Positions 1-8,279 of a DNA stretch of 64,000 nucleotides are shown in pieces; within the stretch, counting starts at the first letter, position 1; each line of letters begins with the position of its first letter. Both the position numbers and the translations under genes were made by a program. Below the pieces are notes generated by a model. It worked only from the letters and a program-made list of their open reading frames with translations. It did no database searches and was not told the origin of the DNA. The stretch is from Deltaproteobacteria bacterium (lineage in GTDB: Bacteria; Myxococcota_A; Polyangia; GCA-2747355), in contig JACKDQ010000002.1 in NCBI GenBank assembly GCA_020633415.1, forward strand, positions 62,001 through 126,000, in the 5' to 3' direction.

Positions 1-39
1 TTGCCATCGAAGCCGGGACGCTTGAGTCTGTAGTGCGCT

Positions 40-699
40 TCACTCACCAATCATCCGCCAAGCCCTGCCGTTGTGGACCCACGCTTCTTCTGGTGCATAC
101 ATCAAATTGCCCCGCATATGGCGACCGGCTTTGTCGCGGCCAGCGACGATGGTCTCGACGACGTGGGTGACCGCCCAACTTAGGTCATTGGGGTTGTAGA
201 CCCGATAGATCAATCGCCCATCGGGGGTACTGCGATTGGAGGCCGAACGACTCGACTCCTGGATCGATACCGGCTGGTAGTTTTCAAGCACACCGAAGGT
301 CACAGCTAATTCGGTCGGTTGAGTTTTGTTGCTTTCTTGTCGCTGCATGCGGATCTGCACATCACCGCATTCGGTGAACTCCAGCCGTAGGCCGATGCTC
401 CCAGCGCAAAGCTTCGTCGATGTTGAGGAGACGACGACAAAGCCACGCCCAAGTTGGTGGACCTCAAATCGACTATCGACGTGCCGCTCGCCACGCTTGC
501 GCGCATCGCGATAGCGTTGGACGAAGCCGACTATCTCCGGAACGGTGTGGCTGCGATGGTAAGAGAGCAGCTTGCCTAGCTGCGCTGGCGTCAAGGGACC
601 CCGATGTTTGGCTAATGTTGGCTTGCCGGCCAACGCCGATACACAGAGCAGCGCGCCGCCAACAAAGAGCACCAGGATCGTAATCAACTGTCTGGTCAT
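40..699 (-). CDS. Secreted protein of unknown function
   Basis: The 219-residue product begins with a signal peptide: a basic start (MTRQ), a hydrophobic core (LITILVLFVGGALLCV) and an ALA-G cleavage site near residue 25, so it should be exported. The mature part is polar and beta-prone, with a YNPNDLSW stretch near residue 170. I recognise no domain or catalytic motif. The ATG at 699 is preceded by AGGAA at a normal distance, which supports this start. It stands alone on the minus strand at the window edge, and the roughly 230 bases upstream of it hold no gene. Confidence 0.7.
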   Translation of the reverse strand: MTRQLITILVLFVGGALLCVSALAGKPTLAKHRGPLTPAQLGKLLSYHRSHTVPEIVGFVQRYRDARKRGERHVDSRFEVHQLGRGFVVVSSTSTKLCAGSIGLRLEFTECGDVQIRMQRQESNKTQPTELAVTFGVLENYQPVSIQESSRSASNRSTPDGRLIYRVYNPNDLSWAVTHVVETIVAGRDKAGRHMRGNLMYAPEEAWVHNGRAWRMIGE

Positions 700-929
700 C
701 GCTCTATTCCTCCATCGCTACGTCCTCGGCTATCCAGGCGGCGCCCGCAGCACTCAGTTGCGTCAATGATGCAATTGACGATCCATAAACAGTCCACGCA
801 TCCGGTTTATAGGTGGCGTTGATATTACTGGAAGAGTTCTCCTGCTCCCGCGGCAGGCGCACCTTGCGCTGTCTGGCCGGGCGGGGGCTAGCTGGTTAGC
901 GTTGTCGCCACCGGGAAGGTCCGTCGCGC

Positions 930-1500
930 TAGGGACAGGTCAGCAGGTGCCCTAAGTCGCCAGCGTCTTGCAGGTGGTGGGAGATATGCGCCCCGCCGAG
1001 TGGGCCGGTTGCGACCGCGGGCCACCAGCCGGGGTTGCCGGCGCTCACCAGTTGAGAAACGAAGAATTGTCCGGATGTGTTGCTAGCGTAGATCAGTGCG
1101 CTCTGATCGGCGAAGACGATATGGCCTGGCCCTTGGCATCCAGGGCGAATCCAAGGGGAAGGCCGCATTGCGAGGTCTTTCCCTTAACGAGGGTTGATTG
1201 CCAGCTACCGCTGGCGTCGCTGGCGTAACCGATGCCGCAGTCGATACTGCGGCGAAAGGCCCCAAATGGGCATTGTCTTTGGCGTCGATCTCTAACTCAG
1301 GGGCAATCCCGCTGGGATCGACGGTGTCCGTCAGCCATTTGCCACCCGACTCGTAGGCAACCTGAAGCCCTTTGCCTGACTCGACATAGGCAATATGCTG
1401 GGCGGGAGAAATCCCGAAAAACAGTACGGCTGTCCTGTTTTTGCGCGTGCACTCGCGTCGGCGTAGGCTCAGCGCTGCCGGATAAGGGTTGGGATCGCTG
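930..1500 (-). pseudogene. Frameshifted remnant of a secreted beta-repeat protein
   Basis: Reading the minus strand in three successive frames gives three copies of a repeat typical of large secreted myxobacterial proteins: QHIAYVESGKGLQVAYES, then GIGYASDASGSW, then HIVFADQSALIYASNTSG followed by GWWPAVATGPLGGAHISHH. The pattern is HIAY, about ten residues, YAS, an aromatic or SW, then GW.P.(V/A). Breaks lie near 1255-1270 and 1135. A stop at 929-931 ends the last copy. No start codon or signal peptide remains, because the neighbouring TetR gene ends at 1502. This is a decayed 3-prime end, not a working gene. Confidence 0.65.
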
Positions 1501-1501
1501 T

Positions 1502-2128
1502 CTATTTTTGAGTCTTAGGGCGGGCTCGCGCGGGCAGGGCCTCGATGTGTCGCGTCAGCATAGCCTCGAAGGTCTCCATTTCACTGCGATAGCTTATCCG
1601 GTCCTGGAGTACAGCATTGAGCGCGATCCCGTCCATGAAGGTCGTCAGCGTTCGCATCACGCGCCGCAGTTCGGGTTCGCTTTCGATGCCCAACAGTCGG
1701 CGGGCCAAGGACAGCGCTTGTTTGGCCAGCTGGCGTTCGCGCTGGCGGAGTAGGTCGCGCAACTGCTCCTCGTGACGCGCGGCGACAACCAATTCCAGCC
1801 AAGCGGCCACCGTTTCGCCGGTGTAGATCCGCAAGAGGCCCTTGAGGGCAGCACGCATGTCGACGCGGCGATTGAGTAGTCGCTCAAACTCGCGCAGACG
1901 CAGGTCGAAGAGATGGCCGATGGTCGCGGCGAATAGCTCCGCCTTTGTTGGGAAATGATGTAACTGACCGCCGCGGGAGACCCCGGCGCGGTCGCAGATC
2001 TCGGCAACCGTAGTTCCTTGATAGCCCGCTTCGACGAGGAGTTCGCTGGTTGCCGCTAGCAGTTTCGCGCGAGTCGCTTCGGTACGCTCGTTCTGTGTGC
2101 GGCGCATTTTGGGTTGGGCGCGTGCCAT
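1502..2128 (-). CDS. TetR/AcrR-family transcriptional regulator
   Basis: The 208-residue product has a TetR-type DNA-binding domain at about residues 15-62. The recognition segment reads AEICDRAGVSRGGQLHHF, with the usual F.TK.EL (FPTKAELF) after it. The C-terminal two thirds is all-helical and would be the ligand-binding and dimer domain. An in-frame start exists 52 codons upstream, but the ATG at 2128 has GAGGTT about nine bases ahead and begins just before the conserved domain, so I chose it. No target operon is adjacent: the neighbours are two decayed genes, so its regulon cannot be inferred from position. Confidence 0.85.
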   Translation of the reverse strand: MARAQPKMRRTQNERTEATRAKLLAATSELLVEAGYQGTTVAEICDRAGVSRGGQLHHFPTKAELFAATIGHLFDLRLREFERLLNRRVDMRAALKGLLRIYTGETVAAWLELVVAARHEEQLRDLLRQRERQLAKQALSLARRLLGIESEPELRRVMRTLTTFMDGIALNAVLQDRISYRSEMETFEAMLTRHIEALPARARPKTQK

Positions 2129-2383
2129 GGTCACAACCTCGCCGATATCGTTGCCGTTGGCAAACGTCGAGCAATGCCTCTTTGGCGGCGCCACATCGAT
2201 GAAATCGCGAGCTGGCCGCGGTCTAAGCGGTAAAATATTGTTGCTTAAGGTGTTTTCTATCTGCTCGGTCGAGCGGGCGACCACGCTGCTGGGCGATGAT
2301 AGTCACTGAACGGAAAACCCTGAGCCACCAAGCGGCGACACCGATCGTCGCAAAACCCAAGGCTTCTAGATTGATGACCTGGA

Positions 2384-2695
2384 TCAGTTTTCTAGGGCTG
2401 CAATCACACGCCCTCGGGCACAGTACCCTTTGCCGCGATCGGCACGCTGATGTTCGTGCTGAAAGCCAAGCGAATGTCCGACCTCATGGAGGATGACGCG
2501 CAGTCGCGTGTCGAGATTCAACAGTCTGGCGTTGGCGCCCTGCTGAAGACCAAGGACCATCCGCTTTGCCGCACGTCTGCGAGCGAGCGGATCGTCGACG
2601 CTGCGCGCCGTCCAATACTGACGGTTGCGTCCGACGATAGCTAGCGCAGTAGATGGCAACTCAAGCCGCCTTGGTGCGACGAAAAAAAAACGCAC
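2384..2695 (-). pseudogene. Fragment of an astacin/matrixin-like zinc metalloprotease
   Basis: The minus-strand reading frame contains HEVGHSLGFQHEHQR at about 2440-2490. This is the zinc-binding signature of the astacin-like metzincins (HEXXHXXGFXHEXXR). It holds only about 60 residues of upstream domain and nothing after the zinc motif except about 20 residues; the Met-turn, the propeptide and any signal peptide are missing. The fragment sits between the TetR gene and the MYXO-CTERM serine protease and is read on the opposite strand from the protease. I take it as a truncated gene. A very short but real protein is unlikely because the fold needs both halves. Confidence 0.6.
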
Positions 2696-2793
2696 GGGGC
2701 ACCGTTTATTTCTTTACCCGAGCGTTTACTCGGATATACTAGCCGGCGAGAGCGGGCCTGGCAATGGCACATCGTTTGCTTTTAGCGCTGACC

Positions 2794-3840
2794 ATGAAGA
2801 AATCATCCTTCGCCTACATCCTCGCCCTCGGCGGCCTCGTTGCCTGCCAAGGCGAGCCCCGATCCTCTTCGTCTCAATCGATCATCGGGGGTCAGACCGA
2901 CCCGACCCTCGATGCCGTGGTGCTTGTCGGACATCGCGAGGGGCAAGGCATGATGTGCTCGGGAACCCTCGTCACCCCGGATGTCGTACTCACTGCGCGC
3001 CATTGCGTCGCGGTGTCACCCGGCCAAGGGCCCAAGTGTCCGATCGACGGCGAGGGGACGACGCTCGACACGTTGCATGCTGCCGAGCGAATTCTCGTCT
3101 ACGCAGCCGACTCCTTGGAAGACCCAACGGGTCACTACCTCAAGGTTGCCGAGATCCTCTCCTTGCCCAACGGAGCGACACGGCCCATCTGCGGCGCGGA
3201 TGTCGTCGCCCTCGTGCTGGCGCAACCTGCGACCATTGCGGCCGTAGCCCCATTGCTAGACCCGGCAGTTGCGATGGGTGATGCGATAACCGTTGTCGGC
3301 TTTGGCGAGAGCAGTCCGCTCGACGACAAGACCAGCGGTACGCGCAAGCGTTCGGTGGCGAAGGTCATCCACGTGGGCAAGCGAGCGGCCAACATCTTCG
3401 CTGGCGTGATGTCGATGGCTGACGACGACTTCGCACTCGATCAAGGCCCATGCGGAGGCGACTCGGGAGGCCCCGCCCTGAACGCCCTTGGACGACTCGT
3501 CGGCGTCATGTCGCGCGGCAACTTCGGTAGCTGCCGTAATATGGTCTACACCGCACTCGCACCCCATGCCGACTGGCTTCGCGCCGTCGGCATGGACTCG
3601 TCTCGCCGCTTGCAGATAGCGCCGCCAAGCTGGGCCCCACAGCCGACCGATCTTGGCGCTGATACCTTGCCGCTAACGATGGACGGCGGCAATGTCGGGG
3701 ACATGCAGCACGACGGCAGCACGACGCCACCCGCACCCCCATCGGGCGGCGGAGGATGCGCCGTCGGTGAGCGGCCAACACCGGCGTGGGCGACGACGCT
3801 GGCGTTGATATTGTTGGGGCTGTGCTGGCGCCGTCGCTGA
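2794..3840 (+). CDS. Trypsin-like serine protease lipoprotein with MYXO-CTERM tail
   Basis: The 348-residue product starts with a lipoprotein signal (lipobox LVAC, Cys18). A trypsin-like domain follows, with the N-terminal IIGG at about residue 30 and the catalytic triad visible as LTARHC (His70), GADVVAL (Asp136) and GDSGGP (Ser224). The C-terminus has a Gly-rich stretch with a lone cysteine (GGGGC), one hydrophobic helix and a terminal RRR: the MYXO-CTERM layout, recognised by a dedicated sorting protease in Myxococcota. The protein thus carries both an N-terminal and a C-terminal surface-anchoring signal, which is odd. An upstream ATG at 2764 would spoil the signal peptide, so 2794 is preferred. 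Confidence 0.88.
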   Translation: MKKSSFAYILALGGLVACQGEPRSSSSQSIIGGQTDPTLDAVVLVGHREGQGMMCSGTLVTPDVVLTARHCVAVSPGQGPKCPIDGEGTTLDTLHAAERILVYAADSLEDPTGHYLKVAEILSLPNGATRPICGADVVALVLAQPATIAAVAPLLDPAVAMGDAITVVGFGESSPLDDKTSGTRKRSVAKVIHVGKRAANIFAGVMSMADDDFALDQGPCGGDSGGPALNALGRLVGVMSRGNFGSCRNMVYTALAPHADWLRAVGMDSSRRLQIAPPSWAPQPTDLGADTLPLTMDGGNVGDMQHDGSTTPPAPPSGGGGCAVGERPTPAWATTLALILLGLCWRRR

Positions 3841-4162
3841 CCTTGAATGCCAGCACAGCCGATGCTGTAACGTCTACCGATGCTGTAAAGTCTACCCTGG
3901 GGCGACAACCGCCGCACAGCGCAAAAGCGCATTGGTGGTAGTTGTCAACCTCCAACACGGCACGAAGTTAGCGGCTACAGCCATCAAGATCGCAACGCGC
4001 CGCTCTACTGCACCGCCATCGACGGCCTTTCACTTGGCGGCCGAATAGACGGAAGTTTATCCGTGATCGCCAACGTCGGCGGCGTATCCTCTTCGTGGTA
4101 TATTTGCCGATGGCAGCCAACCGAAACTTGGGACCGACGCCGAGGAGATGCTGAAATAGGCC
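3841..4162 (+). other. Intergenic spacer without recognisable gene
   Basis: About 320 bases between the serine protease and the membrane protein. I see a short near-direct repeat, CCGATGCTGTAA, at about 3860 and 3877, but no gene, RNA or clear promoter. Reading frames here are shadows of the flanking genes. Confidence 0.4.
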
Positions 4163-5950
4163 ATGCTCTGGCGGTGTGCTCAACGGTTCAAACACCCTGC
4201 GGCGCAGTTTGCGGTGGCCGCAATCGTAACGCTGTTCGTTTGGTGGCCGTTTCTGACCGGCCAACGCGTCGACAATCACGCCCTCGATTGGTCGTTTCGG
4301 TCCAACTACACCAGCTACGCGGTGACGTCGTTCCGCGACTACGGAGAGATCCCCTACTGGGTCACCGAGAATGACTACAAACAAGTTCGACTCCGCCACC
4401 GATTCTCATTCTTCGCCAACCCGGAGACGGAGGTGTTTGCGCCGCTGACCTGGTTGTACCTGCTGTTGCCGTTCTCGCTGGCGGTTCGAGTGGACCTCGT
4501 GCTGCATCTGCTGTTGGGCGTGTTTGGCGTCGCCATCGCGGGTCGACGGTTAGTCGGCAAGCCGCACCTGCTGCCGTCTTTGCTCGTGACGCTACTGGTG
4601 CTGTGCAACGGTGCTGTGATCGCTCACACCGTTGCCGGCCATCTGCAGTTCCGCAGTTTTTGCTTTTTTCCCCTGGTCTTTGGGCTGTTGCTCGGGGGAG
4701 TCGCGGCAAAGAGCCATCGCAGCCGTCTGCTCTATTGCGCCACGGGTGGGGCTCTGCTCGCCATCGCCTTCTACGAGGGAAACGCCCACCTGCTGCTGCA
4801 CTTCCTGTTCTTCCTCTGTCTCTATTTTACTGTGCATGCGCTCCTCAGACCTCAGGAGAGGCGGGGCGCGATACACGCGGTAGCGATCACGCTGCTGACT
4901 TTCGTCGGGTTGGCCGCTTACAAGCTACTCCCTGCGGCGGTGGCGTTACGAGGCTACAGGGCCTCATACTTCTCGGCGTTTCCAGATGTCGGATCGCTGG
5001 TCCACAGCCTGTTTGTGCCAACGGAGAGCGCGCTGCGCCGAGGCGGAATGGACCTCGGTCATCACGAGGCGACCAGCTATTTGGGTGTACTCGGTGTGCT
5101 CGCGGTCCTTGTCGGGATCGCGCGCTTTGCGCGACCAACCGCGCAGTTGCTGCTGTGTGCAAGTGTATTGCTCACGCTTTCGCTTCGCGACCCGGCTGCA
5201 ATAGCGGCGAAGTTGTCGCTTTTCTCCAGCCAGGGAGCGTTTGGTCGCATGCGGCTCGTGGGGCTGCTCTGCCTGGGCCTTTGCTCGTTCTACGGCTGGC
5301 AAGCGCTGGTAAACGGAGCACGCCGAAGGGGACGCAGAACCTACACGATCGTGATCGTGTTCGTTGCGCTGTTGGTGGGCGCGTTCGCGGTGGACCTTCG
5401 ATTGAACGCGATGGACGCGTACTTAGACCGTTTCGCAGGTGCTCCCTGGCCGGAGCTGCATCGTGCGCGCGTGGTGGCCCCAAGGCTTCGGTCTACGGTT
5501 GGCTCGTGCCGCTTGAAGGTAGCAGCGCACGGAGTCAACTGGTTTCGCTTCGAGTATTCGGGCGCGGGATGTCTCTCCAGATTCTGTCAGTTTCGTTTGG
5601 TGGCCCAGAGACCCGCGACCAGGGTTCCCTTGCGTGTCTCGGGAGAAGCCGTAGGCGCCAGCGAGGCGGAGCAATTCGCTGTGATTCCGACGGGGCAAAG
5701 CGGGCGCTTCGAGCTGCGCTACGCGAGTCGCAGTTTAGCAGTAGGAAAATGGACAAGCCTTATTACGGGCATCCTGCTGCTGGTGATCTGGGGAGGACGA
5801 CTTCGCAGGTACCGTAGTGCGGTTCGAGGGTGCGAGGCATCGACGGAGGTCAACTCGGCGAAGGAGGGCATCGGTCCTCGAGCGCTTCGCGCAATAGCTG
5901 GGTCGCCCGGCAGACGACGTGCCGCTCGCTCGCCGGAATCTGCTCCATAA
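4163..5950 (+). CDS. Polytopic membrane protein, YfhO/GT-C glycosyltransferase-like
   Basis: The 595-residue product has about twelve hydrophobic helices. After the first one, a periplasmic loop contains WTENDYKQVR and FFANPETEVFAPLTWLYLL, which resembles the first large loop of YfhO-type integral membrane proteins and GT-C glycosyltransferases. A soluble segment of about 130 residues and a final helix (TGILLLVIWGG) close the protein, again like YfhO. No DXD motif is obvious, so enzymatic activity is an inference only. The last 40 or so residues are basic, low in structure and overlap the convergent MarR gene by 100 bases; a lost stop codon near 5816 could explain this tail. Confidence 0.65.
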   Translation: MLWRCAQRFKHPAAQFAVAAIVTLFVWWPFLTGQRVDNHALDWSFRSNYTSYAVTSFRDYGEIPYWVTENDYKQVRLRHRFSFFANPETEVFAPLTWLYLLLPFSLAVRVDLVLHLLLGVFGVAIAGRRLVGKPHLLPSLLVTLLVLCNGAVIAHTVAGHLQFRSFCFFPLVFGLLLGGVAAKSHRSRLLYCATGGALLAIAFYEGNAHLLLHFLFFLCLYFTVHALLRPQERRGAIHAVAITLLTFVGLAAYKLLPAAVALRGYRASYFSAFPDVGSLVHSLFVPTESALRRGGMDLGHHEATSYLGVLGVLAVLVGIARFARPTAQLLLCASVLLTLSLRDPAAIAAKLSLFSSQGAFGRMRLVGLLCLGLCSFYGWQALVNGARRRGRRTYTIVIVFVALLVGAFAVDLRLNAMDAYLDRFAGAPWPELHRARVVAPRLRSTVGSCRLKVAAHGVNWFRFEYSGAGCLSRFCQFRLVAQRPATRVPLRVSGEAVGASEAEQFAVIPTGQSGRFELRYASRSLAVGKWTSLITGILLLVIWGGRLRRYRSAVRGCEASTEVNSAKEGIGPRALRAIAGSPGRRRAARSPESAP

Positions 5951-6296
5951 CGGCATCCATCCGCGATATCGTCGCCTGGCGCAATTGTTCCGCTTGAGCG
6001 ACACCACTTGCCGTAAGTTCGACGATGACCTTGCGACGATCATCCTCCGTGCGACAGCGCTCGACCCAACCGCGTCGGACCATTCCCTCGACAAGCCGCG
6101 TGGTCGCGCTGGTCGAGCTGCCCAACGCAGCGGCCAAGGCAGACATCTCACGCGGGCCGGACAAAAGAACCTGAAACGCAAAACACTGGGCCACGGTTAC
6201 GGTTCCGCGGCAAATCTCTTCGCGCTCGACGCCGCCGAAGAGCCGGTAGATCGCCAGAAAATCCTCAACGAATGCGGGCCCGTCACCTGGGCTCAT
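5850..6296 (-). CDS. MarR-family transcriptional regulator
   Basis: The 148-residue product has a MarR winged helix: MSALAAALGSSTSATTRLVE is the recognition region, followed by MVRRGWVERCRTEDDRRKV, where the DDRR wing signature is intact. Helices before and after would form the dimer interface. Its ATG at 6296 overlaps the TGA of the upstream reading frame in an ATGA arrangement, so the two were translated together. The usual role is a ligand-responsive repressor of the local operon. The partner gene is internally deleted, so the regulator may now be orphaned. Confidence 0.85.
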   Translation of the reverse strand: MSPGDGPAFVEDFLAIYRLFGGVEREEICRGTVTVAQCFAFQVLLSGPREMSALAAALGSSTSATTRLVEGMVRRGWVERCRTEDDRRKVIVELTASGVAQAEQLRQATISRMDAVMEQIPASERHVVCRATQLLREALEDRCPPSPS

Positions 6297-6676
6297 GGCT
6301 TTCTAGCTCTGACATTGTAGCTAAAGACCGCCTGTGAAGCGCGCTGGCAGAACGCTTCGCCGTAAGCATCGATCAACGCTTGCCGTCCCGATCGCCCCAG
6401 CATGCCGTCGAGCAGGCTAGCCGCCGACGTGCGCGTCCAGTTCACGTCCACAAAACCTGCCGCGCGAATTGCACCAAGGTCGGCATCAGCCACCAGCGCC
6501 CCCCGCGATGCATCCGGTCTGTAGTTCGGCCCGATCTTGAATGGCCAGGGGCCAATCCTTCGGCATGAGCAAGACCCGCATCCCGAATGGCAGCAGTTTG
6601 TCCTGGTTTGCGCGATCTGACCGTGGGCCTGACGAACCCGCTGGTGAATGGCCTCTCCCCGATCTCTTGAACCCAT
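6293..6676 (-). pseudogene. SAM-methyltransferase (ArsM-like) with large internal deletion
   Basis: Only 127 residues remain. The N-terminus (IHQRVRQAHGQIAQTRTNCC) resembles the first 30 residues of arsenite-methyltransferase-like proteins, which open with a helix and a CC pair. The C-terminus (IRAAGFVDVNWT ... FSYNVRARKP) resembles the end of the same class I methyltransferase family. The whole SAM-binding core of roughly 150 residues, with its GxGxG loop, is missing between them. The frame stayed open and still overlaps the MarR start by four bases. Inference: a clean in-frame deletion left a relic in a former methyltransferase-MarR operon. The family assignment is moderate, the deletion fairly clear. 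Confidence 0.5.
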
Positions 6677-6758
6677 CGCCATCTCCCTTAGGTTAATTGC
6701 TTGCATATTGCAACTATTGCCAATCGCTACTTTTGCGTAGATCAACAATATTAGCGGA

Positions 6759-6793
6759 TTGACATTGCTATTGAGAGCAGCTAGTTAAACTAG
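6759..6793 (+). promoter_or_regulatory. Promoter and palindromic operator upstream of the TetR operon
   Basis: A perfect -35 hexamer TTGACA lies at 6759-6764. After 17 bases comes a weak -10 candidate TAGTTA at 6782-6787. The -10 is covered by a perfect dyad, CTAGTT-A-AACTAG, at 6781-6793. The TetR start codon follows at 6814. A palindrome on the -10 is a common place for TetR autorepression; that this TetR binds it is an inference. Confidence 0.5.
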
Positions 6794-6813
6794 AACTGGA
6801 TTCTGTTTCTATT

Positions 6814-7464
6814 ATGAATCAAAACGACACCAACTCACTTATTCGCCGCCGCCCTCGTCAGGCTCGTAGTCGAGCGACCGAAAAGCGGCTGCTCGATGCG
6901 GCGGACACCATCGTTGAAGCGCGTGGCTTCGAGGGGCTGAACATCGCCGATCTGGTGCGGCAGGCTGAGGCTTCGGTCGGCAGTTTCTACGCTCGGTTTG
7001 GCGACAAGGACGGCTTGCTCCGCGCACTGTACGCCCGACGCATGGCACTCCTCTTCGCCCGACTCGAGGCTCTCGGCAACAGCGGAACACTACGTGCGAT
7101 CGACCTGGCCGGTGGCGCGAATCTGCTCGTTGGAGAGGTGGTTCGACATTACCGCGACCACGCCCAGCTGGTAGCGACCTTTCATGGACGCTGTGCCGCC
7201 CAGCCCGAGGCGTGGCGCGAAGCGATCGAGCTCCATCTTCGCCTACTCCGTAAGCTGAGAGATCTGCTCTGCCAATGCGGGGGCCACAGCGATCCGAACC
7301 TGATCCGCAGGGTGGACATGGGTCTTCACCTCGTCTTCGCCTTTTTGGGCGAACGTGCCCTCTACGGCGAGGTCGCTCGAGACCACCTGCCCTTCGAAGA
7401 CGGCGAACTGGAACGTGAGCTGTCGGCTGTTCTCATCAATTACGTCGAGGGGGCGCGGCAGTGA
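6814..7464 (+). CDS. TetR-family regulator of the lipid-hydrolase operon
   Basis: The 216-residue product has a TetR helix-turn-helix at about residues 18-65 (LNIADLVRQAEASVGSFYAR, then FGDKDGLL), and a helical ligand-binding domain. It is the first gene of a four-gene operon. Its TGA overlaps the GTG start of the dehydrogenase (GTGA), so translation is coupled. The dyad over the promoter just upstream is a likely autoregulatory operator. Divergent from it, 137 bases away, starts the methyltransferase remnant. The inducer is probably a substrate or product of the lipid-active enzymes downstream, but nothing in the sequence identifies it. Confidence 0.85.
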   Translation: MNQNDTNSLIRRRPRQARSRATEKRLLDAADTIVEARGFEGLNIADLVRQAEASVGSFYARFGDKDGLLRALYARRMALLFARLEALGNSGTLRAIDLAGGANLLVGEVVRHYRDHAQLVATFHGRCAAQPEAWREAIELHLRLLRKLRDLLCQCGGHSDPNLIRRVDMGLHLVFAFLGERALYGEVARDHLPFEDGELERELSAVLINYVEGARQ

Positions 7465-8279
7465 AAAAGCATGCGATCGTCACCGGTGCCGCGTCAGGCA
7501 TCGGCGAAGCGCTCGGACGGCACCTCGCGGCCACTGGGCTTCACGTCACACTCACCGATGTCGACGGCACCAAGTTGGAGCGCGTCGCGCACAATCTAAA
7601 GCGAGCAGCCCTCTCGGCCGAGGCTAGAGTGCTCGACGTGACGAACCGCGATCAGGTCGCCGACGTCATCGCTGCATCGACAGATAGGGCGGGACGCCTC
7701 GATTATCTCTTCAACAACGCTGGCATCGGCATGGCCGGCGAGTTCGATCACATGCGCGTCAGCGATTGGCGCAGAATCTTCGAGGTCAATCTCTTTGGCG
7801 TGATCCACTGCATCGACGCCGCCTATCCGCTGATGCGAGCGCAGCGCTACGGGCAGATTGTGAACATCGCATCCATCGCAGGATTGGTCCCCTTGCCGGG
7901 TCAATCGGTCTACGTGGCGAGCAAGCATGCGCTCGTCGGCCTAACCGAGACGCTGCGCCTCGAAGCAAAGGCGCACGGCGTCAACGTCCGCTTAGCCTGT
8001 CCGGGCGTGGTCGACACACCCATCTACCAGACGAGCGACGTGGTCGGATTTCAGCGCGACAAAGTGCTATCGCTCTGGCCGCGCGGGATCAGCGCCGACC
8101 AGTGCGCCCGCCGCATCTGGCGCGGCATCCAGCGTAACGAGCATCCGATCGTGATCACATCTCTCGCTCGCGGACTTCGAGAAATCTACCGGCTCTCGCC
8201 GAAGCTCTTCTATCGAGCGGCGGAGCATTACATCGAGCGGTTGCGCAAGGTTGCCCAAGCGCCGCAGGAGGCGAGATAG
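7461..8279 (+). CDS. Short-chain dehydrogenase/reductase (SDR)
   Basis: A classical SDR of 272 residues with all key signatures: the TGAASGIG dinucleotide-binding loop (8-15), NNAG (86-89), catalytic Ser138 and YVASK (Tyr151, Lys155). An aspartate pair after beta-2 (TDVDG, 32-36) suggests NAD rather than NADP as cofactor. The C-terminal part (ITSLARGLREIYRLSPKLF) is the type often seen in SDRs found in lipid operons. GTG start overlapping the TetR stop; its own stop overlaps the next start by one base. Substrate not determinable; a hydroxy- or keto-acyl compound is plausible from the neighbours. Confidence 0.88.
   Translation: MKKHAIVTGAASGIGEALGRHLAATGLHVTLTDVDGTKLERVAHNLKRAALSAEARVLDVTNRDQVADVIAASTDRAGRLDYLFNNAGIGMAGEFDHMRVSDWRRIFEVNLFGVIHCIDAAYPLMRAQRYGQIVNIASIAGLVPLPGQSVYVASKHALVGLTETLRLEAKAHGVNVRLACPGVVDTPIYQTSDVVGFQRDKVLSLWPRGISADQCARRIWRGIQRNEHPIVITSLARGLREIYRLSPKLFYRAAEHYIERLRKVAQAPQEAR

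Noticed and set aside
4603..5817. A 404-codon plus-strand frame inside the membrane protein gene
   Set aside because: Arg/Ser-rich shadow frame; the overlapping frame encodes a consistent series of membrane helices.
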